Source: an uncultured Sphingomonadaceae bacterium
GTDB lineage: Bacteria > Pseudomonadota > Alphaproteobacteria > Sphingomonadales > Sphingomonadaceae
Assembly: GCA_913060895.1 (NCBI GenBank)
Contig: CAJXSN010000008.1
Span: 62,001-126,000, forward strand
Reading direction: 5' to 3'
Length of the DNA: 64,000 bases
In this document: piece by piece, positions 1-9,389 of the stretch
Numbering within the stretch: the first letter of the stretch is position 1
Layout of the letters: the number at the start of each line of letters is the position of its first letter
Position numbers and translations under genes: made by a program
The notes under the pieces: generated by a model
Databases searched by the model: none
Seen by the model: the letters and a program-made list of their open reading frames with translations, nothing else
Told to the model about the DNA's origin: nothing

Positions 1-477
1 AAGGGTCGCGGGTGGGAGATTTCCGACAAGCGGCTCGACGCGCTGCATGATCGTGCGCGCGAGATGCGGCGGCATTCGTCTGAGGCGCATAAGGCGCTGG
101 CGGCGAAGTTCACCGGCGCCGATCTGGGTCGCTACACTTTTACCCGTCATGCGGTGGTCGGCAGCGCGATTGTCGACTTCAATTGCCACAATTTGGGCAT
201 GGCGATCTGCATCGACGAGCCGGACCAGAACGATGTGCTGGCGAAACGCCGCGACAAGAGCCTGGAGACGGTGGGCATCCGCGTCATGCGGATCAAGGCC
301 GAGGATATCCTGAACGATATGGATGCCGTGCTGGAGCGCGTCACCGCAGGAATGCGGATGCGGATCGGCGACAAGCGGCAGGCCCGCTACGAACACAATG
401 CTAACAATCCGCGCCAGACCAAGCCGCGCTATGACCGCGACGGCAATGGCCCTGCGCGCAACACACGAGATCAATAA
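1..477 (+). CDS. DUF559-like protein, 5' end outside window
   Basis: The frame is open from base 1, so the gene begins left of the window; the visible part is about 158 codons. The sequence matches the small DUF559/very-short-patch-repair-like nuclease fold: a central DFNCH segment, then an ICIDEPDQ stretch, a RRDKSLETVGIRVMRI segment and a helix ending near codon 118. The C-terminal 40 residues are basic and look disordered. The stop codon overlaps the sufC start (TAATG), so the two are translationally coupled. A link to Fe-S assembly is only positional; the family name is from recognition of the pattern, and no biochemical role is claimed. Confidence 0.7.
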   Translation, partial: KGRGWEISDKRLDALHDRAREMRRHSSEAHKALAAKFTGADLGRYTFTRHAVVGSAIVDFNCHNLGMAICIDEPDQNDVLAKRRDKSLETVGIRVMRIKAEDILNDMDAVLERVTAGMRMRIGDKRQARYEHNANNPRQTKPRYDRDGNGPARNTRDQ

Positions 478-1226
478 TGCTGAAAATCGAAAACCTCTCC
501 GCCACCATCGCGGACAAACAAATCCTCAATGGCCTGACGCTGGAAGTCGCTGCGGGCGAGATCCATGCCATCATGGGCCCCAATGGCGCGGGAAAGTCCA
601 CATTGTCTTACGTGCTGGGCGGGCGTCCGGGTTACGAAGTCACTGGCGGCAGCGTCGAGTTCATGGGCAAGGATCTGCTGGATATGGAACCGCATGAGCG
701 GGCCGCGGCAGGCCTGTTCCTCGGCTTCCAATACCCGGTCGAAATCCCCGGCGTGTCCAATGTCCAGTTCCTGCGCGAAGCCCTGAATGCCCAGCGCACT
801 GCGCGCGGCGAAGACCCGCTGTCGGGCGGCGAATTTCTGAAGCTGGCGAAGGAAAAGGCCGCGCTGCTGGGCATGGACATGGAAATGCTCAAGCGGAACG
901 TGAATGTCGGCTTCTCCGGCGGCGAGAAGAAGCGCGCCGAGATGGTCCAGATGGGCATCCTCGGCCCGCAATTTGCTGTACTGGACGAAACGGACAGCGG
1001 CCTCGACATCGATGCCCTGCGCGTTGTGGGGGACGGGATCAATGCCATCATGCGTGACCCCGCGCGCGGCGTGTTGCTGATTACGCACTACCAGCGCCTG
1101 CTCGACACGGTGAAACCGGACAAGGTCAGCATTCTGGCTGCCGGGCGCATTGTGCAGACCGGCGGCGCGGACCTCGCCATGCGGCTGGAGGCCGAGGGTT
1201 ACGACGCTGTCATGGCGGCGGCATGA
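477..1226 (+). CDS. sufC: SufC, Fe-S cluster assembly ATPase
   Basis: This is the ABC-type ATPase of the SufBCD scaffold, which builds Fe-S clusters in the cytosol. Visible motifs are Walker A GPNGAGKST (residues 34-42), the ABC signature FSGGEKKR near residue 148, and Walker B VLDETDSGLD near residue 167, the last being the usual SufC variant. At 249 residues it has full family length. It overlaps sufD by 4 bases and the upstream DUF559 gene by 1 base, so the genes are one operon. sufB is not in the window and is expected upstream. Confidence 0.97.
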   Translation: MLKIENLSATIADKQILNGLTLEVAAGEIHAIMGPNGAGKSTLSYVLGGRPGYEVTGGSVEFMGKDLLDMEPHERAAAGLFLGFQYPVEIPGVSNVQFLREALNAQRTARGEDPLSGGEFLKLAKEKAALLGMDMEMLKRNVNVGFSGGEKKRAEMVQMGILGPQFAVLDETDSGLDIDALRVVGDGINAIMRDPARGVLLITHYQRLLDTVKPDKVSILAAGRIVQTGGADLAMRLEAEGYDAVMAAA

Positions 1227-1981
1227 CCCAGGACATTACTCTCCCCACCCGCAAGGACGAGGCATGGCGCTATTCGGACACCGATGCGCTGGCCGGCATG
1301 GATCTGGGCACGTTCGACGACTGGCGCGATATCGATGTCGCGGCGGGCGAGACCTACCGCGATTTTCTGACCATCGGTGACAGTGAAGCGGTGGAATTGC
1401 GCCGCATCCGCGTAAAGGTTGGCGAGAACGCCCGATGCGAGCTGTTCGGCGTGATTACGGGCGGGCAGCTGGGCCGAATTGAGATCGTCGTAATGCTGGC
1501 AAAGGGCGCGCATTTCGAGATGGGCGGCGTGACCTTGGGCGGGCGTGACACAACCCGCGAATTCGTCACCCGGGTGGTGCATGAGGAGCCCGAGGCGACC
1601 AGCAACCAGACCGTTCGCAGTGTCCATTGGGGGCAGGGTACGGGCAATTTCCTCGGCCGGATCGACGTGGTGCGCGATGCGCAGAAAACCGATGCGGCGC
1701 AAAGCTTCAAGGGGTTGCTGCTGGAAAAGGGCGCGAGTGTTAATTCCGTGCCCCAGCTGGAAATCTATGCCGACGATGTGAAGTGCGCGCATGGCGCGAC
1801 CGTGGGCCAACTCGATGAAACCGCACGGTTTTATATGGCGGCACGCGGCCTGCCGCCTGAGCTATCGCGAAAGCTGCTGGTGCAGGCGTTTCTGGGCGAT
1901 GCCTTCGTATCGCTGGATGACGAGGAAGAGCGCGAGCGGTTGATGGGTATCGCACTGGCCAAGCTGGACGCTCACCTATGA
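1223..1981 (+). CDS. sufD: SufD-like Fe-S scaffold subunit
   Basis: This 252-residue protein is the SufD partner of the SufBCD scaffold. It is shorter than enterobacterial SufD (about 420 residues), as is usual in Sphingomonadales, and keeps the C-terminal beta-helix region with the family-typical segment DVKCAHGATVGQLDE near residues 187-201 and a C-terminal helix. The N-terminus has the KDEAWRYSD segment typical of SufD. It overlaps sufC and sufS by 4 bases at each end, consistent with strict co-translation. Confidence 0.92.
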   Translation: MTQDITLPTRKDEAWRYSDTDALAGMDLGTFDDWRDIDVAAGETYRDFLTIGDSEAVELRRIRVKVGENARCELFGVITGGQLGRIEIVVMLAKGAHFEMGGVTLGGRDTTREFVTRVVHEEPEATSNQTVRSVHWGQGTGNFLGRIDVVRDAQKTDAAQSFKGLLLEKGASVNSVPQLEIYADDVKCAHGATVGQLDETARFYMAARGLPPELSRKLLVQAFLGDAFVSLDDEEERERLMGIALAKLDAHL

Positions 1982-3219
1982 ACGATATGACCCCTCCCGG
2001 CAGTCTATCCGGAGTGCGGGCCGATTTCCCCGGCTTGCTGACGCCACAAGGCGAGCGGTGGCATTATCTCGATACCGCTGCCACTGCGCAGAAACCGCAG
2101 GCAGTCATCGACGCGATGAGCAATGCCCTGGGCCGCGATTATGCGACTGTGCATCGCGGCGTGTATGCCCGCTCTGCCAACATGACGCGCGCTTACGAGG
2201 CTGCGCGCGAGCGGGTGGCGACATTTTTGGGCGCACAATCTGCAAATGAAATTGTTTTCGTGCGCGGGGCGACCGAGGGGATCAATCTGGTCGCGCAAAG
2301 CTGGGGCGGTGCCAATTTGCAGGCAGGCGACAGGATCATGCTCAGCCAGCTGGAGCATCATTCCAACATCGTGCCGTGGCAGCTGATCGCGCAGAAAACG
2401 GGCGCGGAAATCGATGTCTGCCCGATTACCGATGACGGTCTCATCGATTTGGATTGGCTGGAGGAAAACCTAACCACGCGTCACAAGATGGTCGCTCTGG
2501 CGCATGTATCTAATGTACTTGGCTCCATCCTCGACGCGAAGCGCGCAGCGAAAGCAGCCCATGCGGTGGGCGCGAAGCTGCTTCTGGATGGCTGCCAGAG
2601 CGCCCCGCGAATGCGGCTGGCAATGGAGGAACTGGATTGCGATTTTTTCGTCTTTTCCGCTCATAAACTCTACGGCCCGACCGGCATTGGCGTGGTGTGG
2701 GCGCGCGAAGAACTGCTGAATGCCATGCCCCCCTATCAGGGCGGCGGCGCGATGATCGACCGGGTGACTTTCGAGAAATCCACCTACGCACCCGCACCCC
2801 AGCGGTTCGAGGCTGGCACACCGATGATCGCGGAGGCGGTCGCTCTTCATGCGGCGATCGATTATACGCAGAACGTCGCAGGCGAAGCCGGGATGGAGGG
2901 TCTGTTTGCTCACGAATCCTGGCTCGCGGCGAAGGCCCGCGAAGAAATGGGCCGGATGAACTCCATCCGCCTGTTGGGGCCGGAGAAATCGGCGGGGATC
3001 GTCTCTTTCGTAATGGAGGGGGTGCATCCGCATGATCTGGGCACCATATTGGATGAAGAGAATGTCGCGATCAGAGCCGGGCATCACTGCTGCCAGCCAT
3101 TGATGGACCATCTGGGAGTGCCCGCAACAGCGCGAGCCAGTTTCGGCCTGTATAGCGACGAAAGCGATATCGAGGCGTTGATGCGCGGTATCGAAAGAAC
3201 CCAGAGGATTTTCGGATGA
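1978..3219 (+). CDS. sufS: SufS, group II cysteine desulfurase
   Basis: SufS is the PLP-dependent desulfurase that mobilises sulfur from cysteine for the Suf scaffold. The PLP-binding lysine is K230 in FSAHKLYGP, and the catalytic cysteine is C371 in AGHHCCQPL, the signature of the SufS rather than the IscS/NifS type. The protein is 413 residues, full length. It overlaps both neighbours by 4 bases. No sufE gene is seen in this operon, so the sulfur acceptor must be encoded elsewhere. Confidence 0.97.
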   Translation: MNDMTPPGSLSGVRADFPGLLTPQGERWHYLDTAATAQKPQAVIDAMSNALGRDYATVHRGVYARSANMTRAYEAARERVATFLGAQSANEIVFVRGATEGINLVAQSWGGANLQAGDRIMLSQLEHHSNIVPWQLIAQKTGAEIDVCPITDDGLIDLDWLEENLTTRHKMVALAHVSNVLGSILDAKRAAKAAHAVGAKLLLDGCQSAPRMRLAMEELDCDFFVFSAHKLYGPTGIGVVWAREELLNAMPPYQGGGAMIDRVTFEKSTYAPAPQRFEAGTPMIAEAVALHAAIDYTQNVAGEAGMEGLFAHESWLAAKAREEMGRMNSIRLLGPEKSAGIVSFVMEGVHPHDLGTILDEENVAIRAGHHCCQPLMDHLGVPATARASFGLYSDESDIEALMRGIERTQRIFG

Positions 3220-3725
3220 ACAAGCCCACCGAGGAAAAGGATTTTGTCGCGGCCCCCGCGCCCAACGAGCAGGTACTGAACACTGTACCGCCCAAACCGC
3301 CACGCGCGCGGGTAGAGGATGCGGCCGAAGAAAGCCCCCGCGACACGATGGAGCGCAAGCGCGATTATCTGGAGGGGTTCCTTCAGAAAAAGCCCGAGCA
3401 GGCAGGAGCTGGCGGTACAGGGGGTGAACTGCAGGAAGCGGTCGTCGCTGCCATGAAGGAAATCTACGATCCGGAAATTCCGGTCAATATCTATGATCTC
3501 GGTCTCATCTACGGGGTAGAGGTTGATGACGAGAGCGACGTTATCGTCACCATGACGCTTACCACGCCCAACTGCCCGGTGGCCGAAACGATGCCCGGCG
3601 AAGTCGAACTGCGCGCAGCCAGCGTCCCCGGCATTCGTGATGCAGAGGTCAATCTGGTGTTCGATCCGCCGTGGAGCCCGGCCAATATGTCCGATGAAGC
3701 CCGCCTTGAACTGGGGATGCTGTGA
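3216..3725 (+). CDS. sufT: SufT-like DUF59/MIP18 family protein
   Basis: The DUF59 domain occupies residues 70-169 and has the family signature YDPEIPVNIYDLGLIY and the conserved cysteine in TTPNCPVAE. SufT-like proteins assist Fe-S cluster maturation or delivery and sit in suf operons of many bacteria. The first 65 residues form an acidic, proline-rich extension of low complexity that is probably disordered. The gene overlaps sufS by 4 bases and the next gene by 1 base. Confidence 0.92.
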   Translation: MNKPTEEKDFVAAPAPNEQVLNTVPPKPPRARVEDAAEESPRDTMERKRDYLEGFLQKKPEQAGAGGTGGELQEAVVAAMKEIYDPEIPVNIYDLGLIYGVEVDDESDVIVTMTLTTPNCPVAETMPGEVELRAASVPGIRDAEVNLVFDPPWSPANMSDEARLELGML

Positions 3726-4093
3726 TGACCGAAGCAAGCACAACCACCACACTGCGTGAACGCCCCGCTGCAGTTATCCTGACCGAAGGCGCCGAAGCGC
3801 GGGTCGCTGATCTGATGACGAAAGCGCCCGACGATGCGATCGGGGTTAAACTGTCGACGCCGCGCCGCGGCTGCTCCGGTTTGGCCTATTCGGTCGATTA
3901 CGTGACTGAGGAGGTGGCGTTCGATGAAAAGATCGAAACTCCCGGCGGCACATTTTATATCGACAGCGCCAGCGTACTGTATCTGATCGGCAGCACGATG
4001 GATTGGGTGGAAGATGATTTTACTGCCGGTTTCGTGTTCGAAAACCCCAATGCGAAAGGGGCGTGCGGCTGCGGTGAAAGCTTCATGGTCTGA
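3725..4093 (+). CDS. sufA: SufA/HesB-type Fe-S carrier
   Basis: This is an A-type carrier of 122 residues. The three cluster-ligand cysteines are visible as RGCSGL and the C-terminal CGCGES motif. The ATG at 3725 is chosen over an in-frame GTG one codon upstream because it forms the TGATG junction with sufT. It closes the suf operon; no convincing terminator hairpin is visible in the 70 bases that follow. Confidence 0.95.
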   Translation: MTEASTTTTLRERPAAVILTEGAEARVADLMTKAPDDAIGVKLSTPRRGCSGLAYSVDYVTEEVAFDEKIETPGGTFYIDSASVLYLIGSTMDWVEDDFTAGFVFENPNAKGACGCGESFMV

Positions 4094-4165
4094 TCAAAGA
4101 CTGCCGAATTTAATCATCTGTAAACACTTGGCGAAACTATTCAGCCAGAGTGGCGTTGGGCCGGT

Positions 4166-4468
4166 ATGAAACTGCTTGCACCCTTCGCTCTGGCGCTCAC
4201 TTGTTTTGCGTCTCCTGCTGTTTTGGCGCAAAGCTTACCAGTCGTGGATACGCCGCCAACTGCCAATGAAAAGCGGAGGAACCTGGCCAAGGGGCCCAGA
4301 GCAAAATCTCTCACGAGATCGCGTGGCATCTCGTCGGGAATGGCTACGGCCCGAATTCTGCGCGGCGTGCATGTCCGTTTGCGGGACGGAGCCCGGAAGG
4401 CCAAATCACACCGCGTCTTTCAACGCAGGACCAACAGCAGCGGCGTTCCGGTTTACGAATTTCAGTGA
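4166..4468 (+). CDS. Small putative exported protein, possibly degraded
   Basis: The first 22 residues make a good Sec signal peptide (hydrophobic stretch, then ALA-Q type cleavage). The remaining 78 residues are strongly basic, use rare AGG/AGA arginine codons and show no recognisable motif, unlike neighbouring genes. This could be a real lineage-specific secreted peptide, or a gene whose original frame was lost by a frameshift just after the signal peptide. No frame in the rest of the segment gives a better protein. Function unknown. Confidence 0.4.
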   Translation: MKLLAPFALALTCFASPAVLAQSLPVVDTPPTANEKRRNLAKGPRAKSLTRSRGISSGMATARILRGVHVRLRDGARKAKSHRVFQRRTNSSGVPVYEFQ

Positions 4469-4487
4469 TGGGCAGCGTCGCGGGTCG

Positions 4488-5441
4488 TTAGTCTGCGTCG
4501 CTCGCGATCCGGTCTAGCAATTGCCGCTCTAGCGGATCGATTTCCCCGTCGGCTTCGATCATAGCATCGAGCCATTCGGTTTCCTCGCAAGTCAACATTT
4601 CGCCCGCAGCGGCTTGTGCGGCATAGTCAGGGCCAGCTTGTTCGGCCTTTTTTCGTCCGAACACCTTTCCGAAATGGTTGCGGGCGTGTGGCAATTCGCG
4701 CGCCATTGCGCCCATGAAGCGACCGACGCTTGCGCGGTTGTCGGCAATGAACGCTTCCAGTTCTTTGATGCGGCCATGGCTTAATTGCGCATTATGAAGC
4801 GCGAAGCATTTTAGATAATTGGCCACTCCATCAACGAATAGCGGCGCCCATTCCAAGGCATTGGCCTTGTCCAGAGTGGCATCTTTAATTCGGAACAGCA
4901 TTTCCGCGTCATGGCGGCTGACGGCAGCAGGGCCGTGGCCTCCGCTTGCAAAGATAACCCGGCGCAGCAGGCGGCATTCTGCTGTGCTGACATGGTCAGC
5001 CGACAATTGGCCGCCGCAGCGGGTCGGCCCGGTGCCGTGCAGCACAGCGTTCTGGATCTGATGCAGTGTATATGCCTTGAGTGCTTCGGGCACATTGTGC
5101 GCCCGCTCGATCACCCGGACCATCAGTTCCAGTTCGGCCATGGTTTCGAGGCGACCATCGGCGTCCAGTTGCGCGATAAGCCAGTTGGCTTCGTCCGCAT
5201 CGCACATTTGTTTTGGTTCAGTGCCGTTGAGAACGAACTCGGTCAGAGCCTCGACGAAGAAATCGATCCATTCACGGTCGGGATTGTCGATCTGGCGGTT
5301 GATCGCAAAGATCGCCTCGGCTTCTTCGCGGCTGATCAGACCGTCGCCCCAGCCCAGTTGGCGCAGCGACAGGATTTCGTCCGGCGAGACATGACGATCC
5401 GTTGCAACAGCGCGGGCCAGTTCTGAAAATTGCATACTCAT
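4488..5441 (-). CDS. TerB-like domain protein with acidic loops
   Basis: This 317-residue helical protein has no signal peptide. Acidic D-x-D-G loops recur at three points: WGDGLISREEAEAIF near residue 32, LDADGRLETMAE near residue 93, and IEADGEIDPLER near residue 298, each followed by a helix. This resembles tellurite-resistance TerB-like helical bundles, which can bind divalent metal at acidic clusters. It stands alone, convergent with the small gene at 4166. The role is unknown; a metal-linked envelope or stress function is only a family-level guess. Confidence 0.75.
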   Translation of the reverse strand: MSMQFSELARAVATDRHVSPDEILSLRQLGWGDGLISREEAEAIFAINRQIDNPDREWIDFFVEALTEFVLNGTEPKQMCDADEANWLIAQLDADGRLETMAELELMVRVIERAHNVPEALKAYTLHQIQNAVLHGTGPTRCGGQLSADHVSTAECRLLRRVIFASGGHGPAAVSRHDAEMLFRIKDATLDKANALEWAPLFVDGVANYLKCFALHNAQLSHGRIKELEAFIADNRASVGRFMGAMARELPHARNHFGKVFGRKKAEQAGPDYAAQAAAGEMLTCEETEWLDAMIEADGEIDPLERQLLDRIASDAD

Positions 5442-5511
5442 GCGAAGGAAACCCCCTGTGATTTGTCACAGCCTTCGCAAAACATCCTTAAAACAGCGTT
5501 ACCTCTGACGT

Positions 5512-5967
5512 TTACTGCCCTTTCAGAGCGTTTACGCAGGCAGCCCGGTCGACGTCCAACGCATCCGACACACGCCGTGCATCGACATAAGTTGCCGTAG
5601 GTGTCGCGCCTTGGCGGAGAGGATAGAGATATATATCAAGCACACATGCTTCACCGGCGAATTGCAGTTTTCGCGCATCTCCCTCGGCCACATCGAGGCG
5701 AGGCGCGCCGAATTGCGCCTGCAGACCTGCAGCTGACTGACCGATCACACTTTCGAGACCAGCGACATTCATCACCCGCGGCGGAATAAAGCTGCCCGCT
5801 GGTGTGCGGGGTGCAGGCCTGGTGCGGGGCACCGGCACACTGACACGCGGTGACGGGTTGCCAGGCTGGACGACAGACGGACCGGAACTGCCTTGTTGAC
5901 CAGAAGGCACGGTGGCGCAGCCGGCGGCAGCGAGCGGCATCAGGCAGATGGCGAGTATTTTACGCAT
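5512..5967 (-). CDS. Putative lipoprotein
   Basis: The N-terminus is a lipoprotein signal with lipobox AAAGC (Cys17). A proline/serine-rich linker follows to about residue 65, and the C-terminal domain has VIGQSAAGLQAQFGAPRLD, a pattern seen in small SmpA/BamE-like outer-membrane lipoproteins, plus two cysteines (in ACVLD and AACVN) that could form a disulfide. It overlaps the upstream EI24 gene by 8 bases, so the two are co-transcribed. The BamE-like reading is an inference from the short motif only. Confidence 0.75.
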   Translation of the reverse strand: MRKILAICLMPLAAAGCATVPSGQQGSSGPSVVQPGNPSPRVSVPVPRTRPAPRTPAGSFIPPRVMNVAGLESVIGQSAAGLQAQFGAPRLDVAEGDARKLQFAGEACVLDIYLYPLRQGATPTATYVDARRVSDALDVDRAACVNALKGQ

Positions 5968-6655
5968 TGTCGGTCTCTCGTCTCTGGCCGGACTGTACCA
6001 GATGGGTGGCGGCTGCTGCCCCGATTACAGGTGCAAGCAGGTTTACGAAAGGGATAGAGAGCAGCGCAGCAATCGCCCCGCCCAATAAAAACCGCGTTCC
6101 ACCGCCAATCGGCGCTGCGTCGTCGCGGCTGTTCCGGTGCCGCGCCCATGCCAGCTCTTGCAGATCGAGGCCCAGCAGCCACGCATTAACGGCCCAGAAT
6201 AGTGCCACCGTACCGATACCCGTAAACAGCAGGATCAGGGCAAGCGGAAGGAACAGCAGATTGACGCCCAGCGCACGGAGGGCGGAACGTAGCCCGCCCG
6301 ACAGGCTTTCACGGAACGTCAGTGTGCGAGCCTTTTGTGCGGCTTTGGGATAATAGCGTATTTCTACTGCGTGGATGATGTCCTCGGCAAAGAACTGGAT
6401 CACTGCCAGCGCAACGATACGAAACAACAGCCAGCCGATGATCATAATGGCGACCAGCGTCAGCAGCACTGTTGCCCCCTGAACGGCCGTCCATCCGGTG
6501 GCGGCCATGGCTATCTCCAGCAGGAAGTACACGGCGATACCTAGCGCGGCAAACACAGCCATTGTCGCCGCTGCGCTTTTGACCAGTACGCGCAGGATTG
6601 CCGGATCGGGCAATTGCCGCACGGCGCGGGCAAGGGATGCCGGGAGCGAAACCAT
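5960..6655 (-). CDS. EI24/CysZ-like inner-membrane protein
   Basis: This 231-residue protein has at least four hydrophobic segments (around residues 28-50, 60-85, 125-155 and 190-220) and a polar loop with the AEDIIHAVEIRYYP segment typical of the EI24-domain family, which includes the sulfate permease CysZ. The substrate is not known for this branch. No cys genes lie nearby, so sulfate transport should not be assumed. It is transcribed with the downstream lipoprotein gene. Confidence 0.82.
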   Translation of the reverse strand: MVSLPASLARAVRQLPDPAILRVLVKSAAATMAVFAALGIAVYFLLEIAMAATGWTAVQGATVLLTLVAIMIIGWLLFRIVALAVIQFFAEDIIHAVEIRYYPKAAQKARTLTFRESLSGGLRSALRALGVNLLFLPLALILLFTGIGTVALFWAVNAWLLGLDLQELAWARHRNSRDDAAPIGGGTRFLLGGAIAALLSIPFVNLLAPVIGAAAATHLVQSGQRRETDNA

Positions 6656-6786
6656 CCCCCGGGGGCATCGTGGGCAGGGGGCGCAATGTCAATTGCAGGC
6701 ATGGCGGCCCTTGGCCTGACGCGCGCCGGACGCTAGGCGCAGATTCAGCACAAACCCTATCCAGCAAGCAAGTGGAAAGCCGCCTC

Positions 6787-7782
6787 ATGACCGATCCCAA
6801 ATTCGATGTTGTCGCCATCGGCAACGCCATCGTCGATATTCTTGCGCCGTGCGAGAACGAGACGATCGAGCAGCTGGGTCTGGCTCGTGGGGGTATGTCG
6901 CTGGTCGATGCGGGCGGGGCGGACAAATTGTACGAAGCGATGGGCCCGGCGACTGAAAAATCGGGCGGTAGCGCGGCCAACACGCTGGCGGGACTGGCCA
7001 GTCTAGGCACGAAATGCGCTTTTATCGGGCAGGTGGCGGACGACCAGTTCGGACAGGTGTTCGCGCACGATATCCGCTCTGCCGGAATTGCGTTCGATAC
7101 CCCAGCCCGAGAGGAAGAGCCGCCGACAGGCCGCTGTCTGATTTTTGTGACCCCCGACGGGGAGCGGACGATGAACACCTTTCTAGGAGCTGGCCAGTTC
7201 CTGCCCGCTGCTGCGATCGACGAGAAACTTATTGCCGATGGCGCAATTCTATATCTCGAAGGGTACCTGTGGGATCCTGAAGAGCCGCGCAAGGCGATGC
7301 GCCGGGCAATCGATGTGGCTCGCAGCGCTGGCCGCAAGATTGCCTTCACTGCATCCGAAAGCTTCGTGATCGATCGCCACGGCGACGATTTCCGCAGTAT
7401 GATCGAGGACGGCGTGATCGACATTCTGTTCGTCAATGAAAGCGAGTTGGCGACGCTAACGGGCAAGGATGATTTCGAAGACGGGCTGGCTGCTCTGTCG
7501 GGCAAACTCCCCGTGCTGGTCGCGACCAAGGGGGAGCATGGCGCCGTCGCCATCGCTAATGGGGAGCGCGCCGAAGTGGCCGCAGAGCCGGTCGCCAAGG
7601 TTGTCGACACCACCGGAGCAGGCGACCAGTTCGCCGCTGGTTTCCTGTCCGGCCACGCCAAAGGCCTGCCACTGGAAACCTGCCTGAAACGTGGCGCGGT
7701 CGCAGCGGCCGAAGTCATCAGCCACATCGGCCCGCGTCCGGAAGTAGACATGCAGGCACTGATGGATGAAAAGCTGGGCTGA
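6787..7782 (+). CDS. Adenosine kinase (PfkB family)
   Basis: This ribokinase-family sugar kinase is 331 residues from the ATG at 6787. Upstream in-frame codons are ignored because they overlap the promoter region of the divergent EI24 gene. Signature 1 appears as SGGSAANTLAGLASLG (within residues 57-73), and the catalytic aspartate is D280 in DTTGAGDQF. The N-terminal FDVVAIGNAIVDI matches the adenosine-kinase branch. It converts adenosine to AMP in purine salvage. It is monocistronic and faces purD across a 320-base gap. Confidence 0.92.
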   Translation: MTDPKFDVVAIGNAIVDILAPCENETIEQLGLARGGMSLVDAGGADKLYEAMGPATEKSGGSAANTLAGLASLGTKCAFIGQVADDQFGQVFAHDIRSAGIAFDTPAREEEPPTGRCLIFVTPDGERTMNTFLGAGQFLPAAAIDEKLIADGAILYLEGYLWDPEEPRKAMRRAIDVARSAGRKIAFTASESFVIDRHGDDFRSMIEDGVIDILFVNESELATLTGKDDFEDGLAALSGKLPVLVATKGEHGAVAIANGERAEVAAEPVAKVVDTTGAGDQFAAGFLSGHAKGLPLETCLKRGAVAAAEVISHIGPRPEVDMQALMDEKLG

Positions 7783-8102
7783 TTTTCGCGAGGCTGCGCA
7801 AGAACACAAGGTTGAGACAGCGCAGCCCCATTAAATCGTTTAATCTACCTGTACTTGAACGACTTAAGTTATACGATACGGGTGACACATCAGAGAAAAC
7901 GCTCGCTGATGCGGCAGGCCGACAGCTGCAAAAGCCATGCCGAGCGCTAACGAACATAGCCCTAACGAGGGTTCTTCTGGCCGATCCTAGGCAGGCATCA
8001 GGAAAATCTGATGGTTGAAGGCCCTTTAATTAGGCCAAACAACGTCGGACAGTGAACAGGTGCATTGCAGCAGTTCTTTAAGCATCGAAAATCTCATCTG
8101 CG
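7783..8102 (+). other. 320-base intergenic gap between convergent genes
   Basis: No coding sequence is convincing here. Two short hairpins are visible: GCCCT-aacg-AGGGT around 7958-7973, followed by CTTCT, and CATCAG-gaaaat-CTGATG at 7996-8013. Lying between the stops of the adenosine kinase and purD genes, they may help end transcription, but neither has a strong T tract. The segment is AT-richer than its surroundings; a small RNA cannot be ruled out from sequence alone. Confidence 0.4.
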
Positions 8103-9389
8103 CTACGGCGTCTCTCTAACCACTTCGCGCCAGCCAATATCCCGCCTGCAGAAGCCGCTCTCGAATTTGATTGCGTCGACGGCCTGATATGCCATCGCTT
8201 TTGCCTCCGTCACATTCGCGCCCGTTGCGGTGACATTCAGTACGCGGCCTCCGTTCGCCACCAGTGACGCGCCATTCAGCTTCGTCCCTGCGTGGAAGAC
8301 TTTGGTGCCGTTCGCCTCCGCCTCGCCCAGCTCGATGGTACCACCCTTTTCCGGGGTTGCGGGATAGCCCTTCGCCGCCATAACCACAGTCAGCGCGGTC
8401 TTGTTCGACAACTTGGCCTCGCTCCATTCGCCAAGCGAACCATTGGCGCAAGCCAGCAGCAATTCGCCCAGATCCGCCTCCAGTCGCATCATCAGCACCT
8501 GACATTCGGGATCGCCAAAACGCGCGTTGTATTCGATCAGTTTCGGGCCATCAGATGTCAGCATCAGCCCGGCATAGAGCACACCGGAATAGGGCATTCC
8601 TTCTTCCCGCAGCGTGTCGACGGTGGGGCGGATGGTTTCTTCCATCACCTGCTCTTGCAAAGCCCCAGTCAGGACGGGCGCGGGGGAGTATGCGCCCATA
8701 CCGCCAGTGTTGGGGCCAGTGTCGCCTTCGCCCACCCGTTTGTGATCCTGCGCGGTGCCGATGGGCAGGATAGCGGTGCCGTCCGTCAGCGCGAAGAAAC
8801 TGACTTCCTCGCCCTCCATGAATTCCTCGATCACCACTTCGGCACCGGCTTGCCCGAAGCGTCCGCCGAACATATCGCGCAATGTCACCAGAGCAGCTTC
8901 GCGGGTTTCCGAAATCACCACGCCCTTGCCCGCCGCCAGCCCGTCGGCTTTCAGCACAAAAGGCGGTTTGAAGTTAGCCAGAGCATCGCGCGCTTCCTCG
9001 AAAGAGCGTGCGCGGACATATCCGGCGGTGGGGATGCCGGCGCGCTCGCACAAATCCTTGGTAAAACCCTTGCTGCCTTCCAGCTGCGCGGCGGCTTTGC
9101 CAGGCCCGAACATGGCTATGCCCTCGGCGCGCAGATCATCGCCAAGTCCTGCGACCAGCGGCACTTCAGGGCCGACGACAACCAGTCCGATGGTCTTTTC
9201 CTGACAAAACGCAATCACTGCCGCATGGTCGCTAGTGTCTAGAGTTACGCACAAAGCATGGTCGGCGATCCCTGGATTTCCGGGAGCAGCGTAGAAATTG
9301 CCGCCATCAGACGTTAGCAAGCGGGACTCCGCCAGTTTCCACGCCAGCGCATGTTCGCGCCCGCCCGAGCCGATCAGAAGGATATTCAT
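8103..9389 (-). CDS. purD: PurD, phosphoribosylamine-glycine ligase
   Basis: This 428-residue ATP-grasp enzyme catalyses step two of purine synthesis (phosphoribosylamine + glycine to GAR). Visible motifs are the N-terminal [27 protein letters not shown] in the ATP-grasp domain near residue 150, GMGAYSP near residue 230, and the metal-binding [10 protein letters not shown] near residue 288. The start codon lies on the sequence CATG at 9387-9390, which also contains the start of xseA on the other strand, so each gene's promoter must lie inside the other. Confidence 0.97.
   Translation of the reverse strand: MNILLIGSGGREHALAWKLAESRLLTSDGGNFYAAPGNPGIADHALCVTLDTSDHAAVIAFCQEKTIGLVVVGPEVPLVAGLGDDLRAEGIAMFGPGKAAAQLEGSKGFTKDLCERAGIPTAGYVRARSFEEARDALANFKPPFVLKADGLAAGKGVVISETREAALVTLRDMFGGRFGQAGAEVVIEEFMEGEEVSFFALTDGTAILPIGTAQDHKRVGEGDTGPNTGGMGAYSPAPVLTGALQEQVMEETIRPTVDTLREEGMPYSGVLYAGLMLTSDGPKLIEYNARFGDPECQVLMMRLEADLGELLLACANGSLGEWSEAKLSNKTALTVVMAAKGYPATPEKGGTIELGEAEANGTKVFHAGTKLNGASLVANGGRVLNVTATGANVTEAKAMAYQAVDAIKFESGFCRRDIGWREVVRETP

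Noticed and set aside
6309-7751. Open frame of 480 codons on the minus strand across the adenosine kinase gene
   Set aside because: It is antisense to a clear PfkB kinase and its product is rich in Arg, Ser and Pro without domains, as expected for a shadow frame in GC-rich DNA.
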